Shown one piece after another: positions 1 through 10,087 of a stretch of DNA of 13,732 nucleotides. The position numbers and the translations under genes were made by a program. Every line of letters begins with the position of its first letter. Position 1 is the stretch's first letter. Below the pieces are notes generated by a model. It was not told where the DNA came from and did not search any database. It saw only the letters and a program-made list of their open reading frames with translations. Source of the DNA: Conidiobolus incongruus B7586 (lineage: Eukaryota > Entomophthoromycota > Entomophthoromycetes > Entomophthorales > Conidiobolaceae); the NCBI GenBank assembly GCA_000697335.1, contig JNEM01014812.1:1-13732 (forward strand), read 5' to 3'.

Positions 1-34
<34 letters not shown>
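1..34. repeat. AT dinucleotide microsatellite at window edge
   Basis: An uninterrupted run of alternating A and T opens the window, so the true repeat probably continues beyond the left edge. It is a simple low-complexity tract, and no function can be inferred. Confidence 0.95.
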
Positions 35-3000
35 TAAAGTAATAAATTAGTTATTTGAAGGAATAATAATGAATAATGAATAATAAAAGCATTCACATTA
101 TTTAAATAATTATTGAAACATTATTCTTATTAAGTAATTAGACTATAAATTCAAATTAAAGTTATATAAAATTGTATATTGTATTTTATACTTCCTATTA
201 TTTGGTAAAATTTATACTATTTTATTCAGAAAACCTTGAACTAATCTCGTAAATCGATTACCACAGTAGTAATAAATATATAGTAAGTCTTATTGAAACA
301 GTGAAGTAAAAATAGTTATAACGATACTGAAAGACAAAAAATTATTAAATTGATATTAAGAGTGAGGGGAGGGAGAAATTTAAATAAAAATTTGAAAATT
401 TTGAGATTTATTTCTGTAATCTTTATAAATAAGAATGAATATAGAGAATTCTATTTAATACTAATTTTTGAACTTATTATTAATAATTTAATAGGCATTT
501 ATTATATATTATTCTGTTAATATTATTGTAAATTTAATATTTAGAGTTTTTATGGTACTAATTATGTGATTTTATTAATCATAAATGAAAAAGTATTTTT
601 AAATAAGTGAAATGATATACTGAGTTAGTGAACATTTCGAATTCTAAGATGATAATAAATTGAAAAAGAAACCTAGATCATTTTAATTAATTATTTCTAC
701 TAATTAATAAGTAAGCATCTTTTTATTAAATAATAATATTAAAATTGGGTCATATGAATTATTTGATAAAATAGTTATTTATTTGATTTATTTCTAATAT
801 TAGTATTTTTTGAATTATATTCAAAATCACACCAATTCCTCAAAATATTTATACTTTCAATTTAAAGTTTACCTAAAGGGAAAATAATTTATATTCTCAA
901 AAATTACTACATCGAGTATTATTTAACATTAAATCAATAATTCATATATACTCTATCACCTATTTGGGTTATGAAATTGTGATCAGTGACTGAAAGTGAT
1001 ATATCGAAAATTTTCATATATGCAACAATTGAAAAAAAATCTAATTATAATTTAATTTTAACATCAAAAATTATTCAATTGACATTTTTAATTATATTAT
1101 TGATATATAATACAAATTAGTTGATTTTGAAAATGATATTTAAAGTTGAGAAAATTTCATATTTATCCATATATATATTACTTTTCAATACTGTGTTTAA
1201 CATTTTATCATTATATGAGAATATATCATATAATATTAGGTGTTTAAACTATTTTTCACTGTCCCTTCAATTTTACTAAAATATATTTAACAAATTCTAA
1301 AAATATAAATTATAGTACTGCTAATAAATATAAAATATGAATTTTATTTTAAATAAGAAATTAAGTAATAATATAACTAGAAGAATAATAACATATTTAT
1401 TTTAATGGATAACTCATAAAATTTCAATAAAAAATTCTTGATAAATTTAAAATTTTAGCGATTAATTCAACAGCAACAAAAAAAATAACGAGGAAATTAC
1501 CATAATTGGCAGTTCTATCAATTTGTTCCATAATAATGTTGAGAATATTCAATTCAGTATTAAGTTATTAAATGATAAAAATTCATCATTATGAACAATA
1601 GCCTTAATTAAAGTTGATTATTATCAATCTTGAAATCGAAATCATTACGCATATTTAATTCGAAATTGGGATTTCGGTTTAATACTTTAAGATCAAATTA
1701 TTTTTTGGTTGAAGTGATATATTTTAACATTTTAATTAATATAAATCCCTTCAAAACATATAGTACTTGACCCATTAGTATTATTCAATTATTTAACAAA
1801 TTAAAAACTATCATCAAAATAGATTATATATGTGAGAAAAAAGATATAAGATCAACTGATTTTTATTTAGAAAATTTTTTGCATATTACAAGATTAAAAT
1901 TAATTTGATATATTAAATTCAAAAAATAAACAAAATTAATAATTTCTTCACTTATAATTTTAATTAATTTTAATTATTTATTCCTTTAAACTATTGTGTT
2001 TAATTAATATATTCATTATTTAATTAAAGAAAATCTTTTTCTATAGTATTTCAATTTGTCAATGAAAATAATCTGAATTTTAATAGTGATCAGATTATTA
2101 ATCACAATTTATTATTGTTTGAATAAACTATGATTTGTATAGCTTAGAAGTTTGGTAATGATAATAGTTCAATGTTATATTTGTTTTCATTCAATCAATT
2201 TGAAATTAATTAATGATTCGTTGAATTTTCTTATATAAAATTTGATAAATCATTATTAATTTAATATTTAAAATTTTGATACTTAAAATACATTATGTCA
2301 TATTATGTTTTAGTTCATACTAATTAATATATTTTTGTTTTTAAATTACTGATCACTAATTTAAGGAGATTAAAAAAAATTGTTTTTTTATTATTTGTTA
2401 AAATATGATTTAATAATTTTAAAATCAGCATATATTCTAATAAAAGCAGCGTAATTGGAAAATTAAAATAAAAAAATTTGGAAGATTGATTTGATAAAAG
2501 TTACCACTATTTATTATTTAATAAAAAATAATATTCCCAATCAATTACTATATATATATATATATATATATTAAATTCAAATCATGACATTAATACAAAA
2601 AATTCATTAATTTTAAAATTAATTGAATATTCTTATTTGATTAAATATTCGTTTGATAGTTATATAATAACTTATTTAAATAATATTTCAAACTTTAAGA
2701 GTTAAATTAATATTTTTATTATAAAAATATTAAACATAAAAATATATTACAGGATTATTAATATAATTTTAATTTAAAATATTGTCTTTTAGATACATAT
2801 ATATATATTTATATTATTTTAATAAAATCTTAATTCATCCACAATCAATATAATTTAATTGTGACTAAAATTAATAAGGATATATTTAATTCATATGAAT
2901 ACAAAATTATAGTCTATCCATTTTTAATATGATATCATTTCATTAATTACTCGCTTTAAAAATAGGTAATGATGAATATTATGTTAATAAAAGGCTTATA

Positions 3001-4000
3001 AAATGTTGAGTTAAGTTTAGGAATTAGGTTGACAATATATTTTCAATTGATTATTCATAGTATTGATATAGGTATATTTTTATATTATTAAATGAATTAA
3101 TTTATAAGTCCGTTAATTTCCGATTTATTAAGAAAAATTTTTTTATTTAATTTAATTGAATTAATTATTGGAATAAATTATTTAATTCATTAATTATAAT
3201 CAATATTATTAATAGTAAAATCAAATAGAATATAACTCTCTTTATAAAATAAAAACTATTAATCAAATATATGGATTAACATTCAATAGGATATTGATAT
3301 TATTTGCATTCTTTTTAGAATCAATTAAAATTTTAATCAAATCCTCAATTTTGAACTTTAATTGAAAATAAGCATAAATTCTTATAAATTATTTTTATGA
3401 TTAAAATAGGCTTCGGTATTTAGAGTATTAAACCAATAGTGAAAGTTAATATAATTTTTAGAAATAGTCAAATGAAATTAATTATATTGAATTTTTTATT
3501 GAAAATTTGATAAAAAAACTTTTTTATATTATTTTTAAAGGTAATATTTTTTTTACCCATTTTTTATGCCAATTATTTTAGCTAAATAATGCATTTTATA
3601 TTCTTGTAAATAACACAACTTAAACAAACATTATTGATAATTAAATATTGTAGTTATTTCTTAAATTATAATAAACTCTCATTGATTTAATTCAAAACTT
3701 TATTTTTCAGAAGTACAGCGTAGCTAAATAGGATATTATATTTTAATAAATATATCTTATTAATAAATAAAAATTAGAATAATTTTTATATTTTATTAAA
3801 AATTTAAGTTAATTAATTTTATTTTTGGATAAATTAAAAAATAAAGAGCAATGCATTTATCCTTGCATTTTAACTAAAAAAATAATGTTTTATTTTAGTT
3901 AATTGGGAAAATCAATGACAAAATTTTTAATTGAAATTGAAAATAAAACGATATACAGTATATTCAGAGAGATTTTAAAATTAACAATTTTAATGATTAA
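35..4000. other. AT-rich gene desert, not RIP-skewed
   Basis: About 4 kb of roughly one-fifth GC sequence contains no open frame worth reporting and no recognisable RNA gene. Unlike the right end of the window, TG and CA dinucleotides are plentiful: 2,101-2,280 holds 13 TG on the plus strand. The low GC is therefore not accompanied by the usual RIP dinucleotide depletion. It contains AT microsatellites and many homopolymer A and T runs. It could be very old decayed repeat, centromere-like or subtelomeric AT block, or simply AT-biased intergenic DNA; I cannot tell which. Confidence 0.7.
2549..2571. repeat. TA dinucleotide microsatellite
   Basis: About eleven perfect TA units lie within the AT desert. 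This is a simple repeat with no gene nearby. Confidence 0.95.
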
Positions 4001-4008
4001 AAATAATT

Positions 4009-4026
4009 TATGGTCCTTGGACCATA
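4009..4026. promoter_or_regulatory. 8-bp-arm palindrome upstream of the 4.8 kb gene
   Basis: The arms TATGGTCC and GGACCATA are perfect reverse complements separated by two T residues. In DNA this AT-rich a GC-containing palindrome stands out. It lies about 460 bp upstream of the TATA box of the plus-strand gene, so a dimeric transcription-factor site is possible. It matches no factor site I can name, and chance or a small hairpin remain possible. Confidence 0.35.
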
Positions 4027-4483
4027 TGATTCGTATCTTTCAAATCGATAAGTACACTTGATTTACGTTAATGAAGTGGGAATTTTGGGAGTTATTTGAA
4101 GATTTTTTTAAAGTGGTTAAAGGAGATTGTAGGGTGATTTATTTTACCTTCGAATCAATTCCATAATATAAACTGATTACCATTTACATCATTATCATCC
4201 AATGAAATCATATAATTTTATAATAAATAGAAATAAAAATACAAATCCAATTTAAAATGCTGAGCCTAAATTCTTTAAATTTGTTAAGAGTGCATATAAA
4301 CATAAATTGAGAGGAGATAGTTATAGGGATTGAGGAGATAAAGAGAGGGAATGATTATTGGCAAATAATGCATTCTCTAAGGTATTTGGAATTAAACTTG
4401 TTTTGAGTGAATTTGATGTGAATTATGTGGTACAAAGCATGATTCAATAATGGATAATTTTTTTATCTATCTTCAAAATACAA

Positions 4484-4491
4484 TATAAATA
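4484..4491 (+). promoter_or_regulatory. TATA box of the 4.8 kb gene
   Basis: A clean TATAAATA lies about 280 bp before the ATG at 4,771. It is followed by a strongly pyrimidine-rich stretch (about 4,525-4,680), as often seen around the start sites and leaders of expressed fungal genes. Local composition changes here from AT desert to near-normal. The arrangement supports a genuine Pol II promoter on the plus strand, with transcription probably beginning around 4,510-4,560. This is inferred from spacing only. Confidence 0.55.
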
Positions 4492-4551
4492 CCCCACTAT
4501 GAAAGCATATCAATTCTACATTAAACTCTTTCTTATTCTCATCTTTTTTTG

Positions 4552-4557
4552 ACGCGT
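4552..4557. promoter_or_regulatory. ACGCGT motif (MCB-like)
   Basis: ACGCGT is the MluI cell-cycle box bound by MBF-type factors in yeasts. CpG-containing hexamers are rare in this window, so its position between the TATA box and the ATG is notable. It is a single copy, and may lie downstream of the transcription start, so a regulatory role is speculative. Confidence 0.25.
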
Positions 4558-4770
4558 TTCTTTTTAAATCTTTAGATTTTTTTTCTTATTTATTGTATTA
4601 TTATTCATTTTATTTTATTTTATTTTCGTTTTTTATCTTGTACTATTAAAAACTTGTCATCTTTATTTATCTTTACTTTTCACTGACCACAACTTTAAAC
4701 CAAGCCGATCCATCTCTATTGCACTCGACATTTACTGCTATCAATTGATTCATCAATATCCAATTCCGAA

Positions 4771-5091
4771 ATGTTAGCCATCAATCCCCCTTTCAACGCT
4801 GATACTCACTCTCTTTTCGCTTTACCCCTACCCAAATTGAATCCCATCATCGAAGAAGAAGCCTGGGAGCTCTTAGTTGAAGATCTTACTGACTTAACCA
4901 TCACTGCTACCCCATCACCCATATCAACTACCCCATTCTCGACATATACACCATCACCGCCCCGTTCAACTACGAAGACAGCGACGACTACAAGTTATAG
5001 AGCTAAGACCAAAAGATACTCGTCCAAGCTAGTCGTTTCCCCATACTGCCGATCTTCCAAAAACACTAGCAATCGTCAGTATATTAATTAG
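4771..5091 (+). CDS. Unrecognised 106-residue protein, probably frame-disrupted
   Basis: I do not recognise this protein and see no signal peptide or membrane segment. The frame reads as an N-terminal part with a hydrophobic/proline start (residues 1-27), an acidic patch rich in E and D with one W (28-41), a Ser/Thr/Pro-rich middle (46-76) and a basic tail with K/R and one Cys (77-102). The ATG was chosen because it follows a TATA box and CT-rich leader. The first 45 or so codons show the purine-first, C/T-ending pattern expected of fungal coding DNA. After about 4,905 that pattern is lost in this frame: codons end mostly in A or G, and the S/T/P richness arises from C in second position. The pattern reappears in an overlapping frame, open from 4,893 to 4,997, whose codons end mostly in C. 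This suggests a frameshift in a decaying host gene, or a sequencing indel. The residues after about 45 may therefore not be the ancestral protein. There is no neighbouring gene within 3 kb. Confidence 0.55.
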   Translation: MLAINPPFNADTHSLFALPLPKLNPIIEEEAWELLVEDLTDLTITATPSPISTTPFSTYTPSPPRSTTKTATTTSYRAKTKRYSSKLVVSPYCRSSKNTSNRQYIN

Positions 5092-5859
5092 TATCTCAAA
5101 ATATACTCAAGAACCCAATTTAGTTAGTTGCGTTGTATATCTAGGTTCCAGTATGACTATGTAATGGACATATTACCATGATTATAACACCTCTACCCTA
5201 TATTTAAAAATCATCATGTATTACTATTGAATTTGACATTCGATTCCAAAAAAAATGATAGAATGGTGATTATATATATCTATATTATTCTATCTATATA
5301 ACCTATTAATTCAAAACATAAATAAAATCATTTTTTTAATTAATCTTAAAATTTTTTATAGTTATAATTTTATTAATTTATAATTTATATAATTAAGTAA
5401 TTTTTTTTTGGTAATAAAATTAAACAGTCCATCACAAGGAATAATTAAGCATTATACTCTACATAATAACTGTAAAAAAATGCTAATCCAAATATTAAAT
5501 CATCAACCTCAAAGTTACTTCTTATCTCATACATACTAACATTAAAATTAACACTTTTTGCAAAGTTTGATTCGATTTAAATCCACTACCTCAATATCCT
5601 TACTCAATTTGTTCATATTAGCCAATCAAAAACTATTTACACACGATTGAGACAAATTAATTAAAATTTACTGTCACAGTTGTGGTTGGGTTTGAATGTT
5701 GAATTAAAGTATGAAACTTATATATCTTCTAACTCAGTGAGTTAGTATCAATTTTAAAGGTGTTGTCTAGGGGTTAATTAATGCCATTTTTCCCTAATAA
5801 TTTTAGTTTAATCCAATTACTAATTTTATCTAAACAAAATATTATTTTTTTGACTAAAA

Positions 5860-5898
5860 ATATATATAGGTATATATATATTGATATATATATATATA
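5860..5898. repeat. Interrupted TA microsatellite
   Basis: Three TA runs separated by short interruptions lie in AT-rich intergenic DNA. This is simple sequence only. Confidence 0.85.
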
Positions 5899-5931
5899 CA
5901 TATTATAAAAAATTATTGATAAACTTAATTT

Positions 5932-5958
5932 TTAATTAATTAATTAATTAATTAATTA
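5932..5958. repeat. TTAA tetranucleotide tandem repeat
   Basis: Nearly seven perfect units of TTAA follow the interrupted TA microsatellite. TTAA is the target site of some DNA transposons, but here it is simply a microsatellite; no element ends are visible beside it. Confidence 0.9.
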
Positions 5959-6712
5959 TTAATAGTTTTATAAAAATATTTTTTTTATTTGTTTTAATAT
6001 TAAATTAATATTTTTGATCGCATAATATTATTTTAATATTATAAACATAATCTTAAAATTTATTTATTACCGTTTATTTTTCGGGTAATTGAGAAAGAAT
6101 TAAGAACATAGATAATTTGAATCAATTCCCCTTCCCCAACTATTAATAGAATTGAGAGATCAAACTTGGTTTTATTGAAATTTAAAGTAGTTTCAATCCT
6201 TATTTTACTTGTTATTTCATTCTAAGTCATTATTTCATTATGCCAATTTGCGAAGCTTTGGACTTGTATTTAAGTTTTGTTTGATCCTTGATTGAAACTG
6301 ATTCAATGATTGAGTTGATAATGTAGGATTCAAAACACGAATCACTGAAATGTTAATAATTGTTCCATTTTCATTTGGTATATGGTTAGGGAGTTCAGGA
6401 TATTAGGACAAATCTTTTATAATTATTATATTAATAATTTTAAATATTATTAAAATTTTATTATATCTTTTTCTTTAAATAATTTATATTCCTGCAATTT
6501 TTAAATTTAACTTTTCATTACCCTTTATACTGATATTAAATATTTCAAATATTATGAGATTAATGAATCCAATACCATTGAAATTTTACGAAACTATTAC
6601 TGACAAATACTTATCAAATTCCTCAACCAAATGATTTATATATTCTTCTTGTAATATTACAGATATTCACATATTATATAGAGTTTGAAAAATTTCAATA
6701 GCTACTATTTTC

Positions 6713-6734
6713 ATATATATATATATATATATAT
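6713..6734. repeat. AT dinucleotide microsatellite
   Basis: Eleven alternating AT units in the central desert. No function can be inferred. Confidence 0.95.
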
Positions 6735-8685
6735 TTTATCAACTACTAAATTTCAATAATTTTCTCCCACTTTTTGTTTCAGTCTCAACAAAATTTGAAT
6801 TATCTAATAATATTATATTTATCAACCTCAATTTTATTTCTCAGAATTTTATTAAAGTTGTCATCTATATTATAATAAAAAAATTGAAATTATTATTAAA
6901 GTAGATATTATTATAAGATTAATAATAGATATATTTTATAAAATATAAAATTGGTCTATAATTAATAAAAATATCAATATACTTAATATTACTTTCTAAA
7001 TAATAGTTTATCGCTAAATAATATATATTTTTAAAAAAATATAGTTGACAAAAATCCACTTAATAACTTTTTTAATTTTACTTTTAATGATATCTTTTTA
7101 TTTTTGTAATATTAAAGAAAAAAATAATAATAATAAATATTTGGGTAATGAAATCATATTTTCTGATAATATATCAAATTTTAAAAATTACAGGTAATTA
7201 AATTTCGCTTAAATTGTATTACTTAATTAGATAATATAGTTTCACTATTAATTTCCGATGAGTATTGATTTAGTTAGATATTTTTATAAGTTCGGTATAA
7301 TATATTAATTCTTTAACTAACTTTCGTTAATATTAAGTTCCATTCTCTAATTTAAAAAATTTTTTTTAATAATTTTTCTTTTAATAAAAATTTATTTGAT
7401 TTTATATTAAATAATTAAATAGTGCCAAAAATTTTATAAATTAAATAATTTAATAATTAATTTTTTAATTAATAATTGCCTCTTTATTTCGGATTCAATT
7501 TATAATCTTACAAGTTTATTATATTCTTCAATTTAATAATTAGTTGTAGTATATTGGTCTAATTCACTATAATTAATAAGATTAGTTGTATATATTAATA
7601 TCAATTACATCACTTATTTTCTAATTAGAATATCAAAAATTGGTGAAATTATATAGCCAGTTTTTCTTTTCAAAATAAATAATATTAAATGATTCCGAAC
7701 AATGTGGTACAGATATAATATAGGTTACCTTAAGATATCAATATTACTAGAAAATTATATTATTCACAAATATTAATTATATTTCACTTGCAAAATAATT
7801 CAAAATCTATATTGAATGGCATAAAATTGAGTTAATTATATTCTTTTTTTACTTCCAAGTCTTTAAATTGATTAATATTCAATTATATTTTTAATTGGAA
7901 GTAATAATTTATATATTTTATTCAATAAGTCTACTTTATACCTTTGATATGAATTTTAATATGATAATTTCAAACCAAATTGGGATTGATGGTAATAAAT
8001 GATTGATATATATGTTAATTATTTTTCATTTTATACTGATAGACTTATTTCCATATATACTCAACTTATTACACTAAAATTAAAGTTTATTCAAAAAAAT
8101 ATTTTAATATTATATTATTTAAGGAAATAAGTTATATGTTTAAACTTCTATAATTTTATTTTTTTAAAATAATATGAACAATTTTATTATATTATAGAAA
8201 AAACTTTTATTCTTTCAATATCATTATTATGATTCCAAATTTAAATCATAAATTTTATAAAAAAAAAATCAATATTTATATCATTTTAAATATAATTATT
8301 TTTCAATTATTAAATTAATTATAATTAACTTGCATATAAATTTGATTGTTATAATTAAAAAAATATATTTAAAAATTTAAACATAAATTATATTAATAAT
8401 CATTTTTTTCATATTTGAATATTCCTTTTTATTATTGGTATTATTTATTTGTAATAATTTGATATATAATACTCAGATGCAAATTTAGAATTAATTATTA
8501 TTATGATTAAAAATTGATAAAATTTGAAATTATAATCACGAATATTTCTATTTAATGTCACCTTTTGAAATGGTTTTTAAAGGAAGACGAAGGTCGTTAT
8601 CAACTATTATATAATATTAAAAGATTGTTTATTAACCAATGAGGATTGAGTTTACTTTTTAATTTATCAAAAGAGTGTGAATCTC

Positions 8686-8820
8686 TTAATTGAAAAGTGT
8701 TTGACATTTTTTTATGATCGGGTGAGCAGTCAAGTCTATTTCAATTCCAAGCCCCATTTGGACTTCATAAATAATTGCTCTTCTTTGACCTCCAGCAATG
8801 CCAACTTTGATTAAATCTTC
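8686..8820 (-). other. Coding-like minus-strand stretch, unrecognised
   Basis: A minus-strand stretch of 44 sense codons ends at a TAA at 8,686-8,688. It has a protein-like composition: it opens EDLIKVGIAGGQRR, continues with alternating charged and hydrophobic residues and Gly-rich turns, and contains AHPIIKKC near its end. Local GC is well above the surrounding desert. There is no ATG at its beginning, so it is not a complete gene by itself. It lies just downstream of the hydrophobic minus-strand protein (8,877-9,251), in a different frame. It could be a separate fragment, an exon or part of the same decayed unit. I do not recognise the family. Confidence 0.35.
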
Positions 8821-8876
8821 CGTTCATTGTTTATAGCTGTTTTTTGATCTTTAAGGAGATAATAATCCCCACCAGA

Positions 8877-9251
8877 TCAAAGATCCACGAAAGACTTATG
8901 ACCTTCAGATCCTCTTTTAATAACGCTGTCCATCAAGCTAAGGCAAGTAATTGCGGATAATGATCCTGACAAAAAATCAAGCATTGGTACAAAAAAAGAT
9001 ACATAGATAGGAATTAAGAAAATATCTAATAAATTATTTACCAAATTCATAAAGTTTAACCTTTCATATACTGAAAATAAAAAATATTGCTTTGTGTACT
9101 TGAAAAGGATATAGAGGAGCAATATCCCAAATAAAACTCCCAAAATGTGTAAACCATATTTAGTAATTATGTAATTGGATCCTAATACAACTACAAATAA
9201 TTTGAGTAATTTGGTATAGTATATTAAATATAACCAAAGTACATCAATCAT
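8877..9251 (-). CDS. Hydrophobic 124-residue membrane protein, unknown family
   Basis: I do not recognise this protein. It is strongly hydrophobic, with three likely membrane segments at about residues 3-24 (carrying two lysines), 33-50 and 74-105. The last is interrupted by Pro81 and Pro89. A charged loop (51-68) contains K, R and E, and a hydrophilic tail (112-124) contains K, R, E and H. The ATG is the first available after a TAA at 9,273-9,275. A TGA lies four codons before the ATG and another TGA terminates the frame. Read with TGA as Trp, the frame would run from about 9,272 to 8,814. The heavy Leu/Ile/Phe/Tyr content and this TGA placement resemble fungal mitochondrial or mitochondrial-plasmid frames, so a nuclear insertion of such DNA is a possibility, not a conclusion. 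No promoter was recognised upstream. It is the only convincing long frame in 8 kb of desert, which argues against chance, although low-GC DNA can produce hydrophobic frames by itself. Confidence 0.45.
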   Translation of the reverse strand: MIDVLWLYLIYYTKLLKLFVVVLGSNYIITKYGLHILGVLFGILLLYILFKYTKQYFLFSVYERLNFMNLVNNLLDIFLIPIYVSFFVPMLDFLSGSLSAITCLSLMDSVIKRGSEGHKSFVDL

Positions 9252-9275
9252 GAATATAAATCAAAAACAATATTA

Positions 9276-9640
9276 AAATTTATTACCTAAAAGTTCAAAA
9301 ATATTCTAACGATTATAATTTAATTTAATAACCCAATTAATGTCAATACATTAAGCTGTTTTTACCTTGTATACCAGTTAAGCTGGATAGCTCTTTTTGT
9401 TTATATATGTGTAAACTTATTTTTATTTCTCAAAATAAATTTAAAAAATTAAACTGTTATTTAATTTAAAATAAAATTTGAATATTCTTAATAGTATTTT
9501 AATTTAAAAAAAATCACATATTTAATAAAATATTAAAAGTTTATAATTTTAAATACAAAAAAAAATAGTCAAATTATTAAAATTCAATATATCGATAAGA
9601 ATAAAATATTTTTAATACTACTAATTATATGTTAGAAGTG
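9276..9640. other. AT-rich intergenic stretch
   Basis: AT-rich sequence between the hydrophobic minus-strand frame and the GC-richer island. It holds a short CCAG/CTGG inverted repeat (9,374-9,386) too small to interpret. I see no gene or RNA. Confidence 0.6.
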
Positions 9641-9648
9641 TCGATTGA

Positions 9649-9759
9649 GTCATCTTTCAAATCATCTCACAATTACAGCAGTCTCTTGTGAAACCTATTG
9701 AAGAGATGAAGTGCGAATATGGTGGCGTCTGGACTTTTGGAGCCACAATCTCTGGATAA
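9649..9759 (+). other. Short GC-normal open stretch beside the LTR-like segment
   Basis: A plus-strand open stretch of 36 sense codons has ordinary amino-acid balance (it contains EEMKCEYGGVWTFGATISG). Its GC is near 45 percent, twice that of the desert around it. It has no good start context and an internal ATG only at its centre. It ends about 25 bp before the LTR-like segment at 9,784, so it may be flanking host sequence, an old exon fragment or part of the element. I cannot name it. Confidence 0.25.
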
Positions 9760-9783
9760 AAGATCATGGATACATAACCATGC

Positions 9784-10034
9784 TGTTGTGGGAATTTCCC
9801 CTCGACCGAGCCCAACTTACCGGCTCGGGCGCTCTCTTATAATTTAAAAAATAAAACCCCGTACCTAACCTAATATAGTAATTATCCGTATTTGTTTATG
9901 CTGTTATGGCTTCTAGTCCTCTCGTCACTGTAGACTCCAAATAATAGCACACACTCAATCTCTTCGCATTATACTAGCCATTTATGGACCTCACTTAGTT
10001 TATGTGGTCCTTGAGGCTCTCTCAACCCCCAACA
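9784..10034 (+). mobile_element. Probable solo LTR or LTR remnant (fungal LTR retrotransposon)
   Basis: This 251-bp segment begins TGTTGTGGG and ends CCCCCAACA, giving the TG...CA ends and a short inverted terminal match expected of a long terminal repeat. Near its start are a near-palindrome GGGAATTTCCC and a 7-bp GC stem (9,806-9,812 with 9,822-9,828). A TATA-like AT stretch follows at about 9,837-9,855, fitting plus-strand U3/R order. Its GC is about twice that of the surroundings. CATGC occurs at 9,779-9,783 and again at 10,033-10,037, overlapping the end, so a target-site duplication is possible but ambiguous. No second copy and no gag or pol region was seen in the window. Because it is not heavily RIP-mutated, it may be younger than the repeat at 11.2-12.1 kb. 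Superfamily is not determinable; Ty3/Gypsy is a guess. Confidence 0.5.
9806..9828. other. GC-rich stem-loop within the LTR-like segment
   Basis: CCGAGCC and GGCTCGG pair perfectly across a nine-base loop, among the few GC-only structures in the window. It sits shortly before the TATA-like stretch of the presumed LTR, so it could be a U3 protein-binding palindrome. It is not followed by a T run, and nothing suggests a bacterial-type terminator. Confidence 0.5.
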
Positions 10035-10087
10035 TGCCCGATGCTATCACCCTAACTCTCGCTAGGCTATCAATGTCTTCAATGTGT

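Larger units (their letters stand above)
5160..8565. other. AT-rich gene desert with simple repeats
   Basis: About 3.4 kb without a supportable gene on either strand. GC is very low throughout, slightly higher around 6,060-6,410, where I still find no coding frame. TG and CA remain common. It contains TA runs, a TTAA tetranucleotide repeat and an AT microsatellite. The first few hundred bases would hold the 3' end of the 4.8 kb gene; AATAAA occurs near 5,320, but nothing confirms its use. Confidence 0.7.

Noticed and set aside
1-4000. Candidate small ORFs in the left desert
   Set aside because: All frames are broken at short intervals by the AT-rich stops TAA and TAG. None shows codon periodicity or a protein-like composition.
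9354-9400. Small nested inverted repeats (CCAG/CTGG and repeated AGCT) followed by a T run
   Set aside because: Four-base stems are expected by chance, and no adjacent RNA gene gives them meaning.
9712-9805. tRNA-like look (A-box-like TGGCGTCTGG followed by GGGAATTTCCCC)
   Set aside because: I could not build a 7-bp acceptor stem, an anticodon arm with a sensible loop, or a T arm with the GTTCRA core. The spacing of the two boxes is also wrong for a standard tRNA.
10003-10087. Minus-strand open stretch of about 28 codons across the right end of the LTR-like segment
   Set aside because: It straddles the presumed LTR boundary and has no start context or recognisable family. It is more simply explained as chance in GC-normal DNA.
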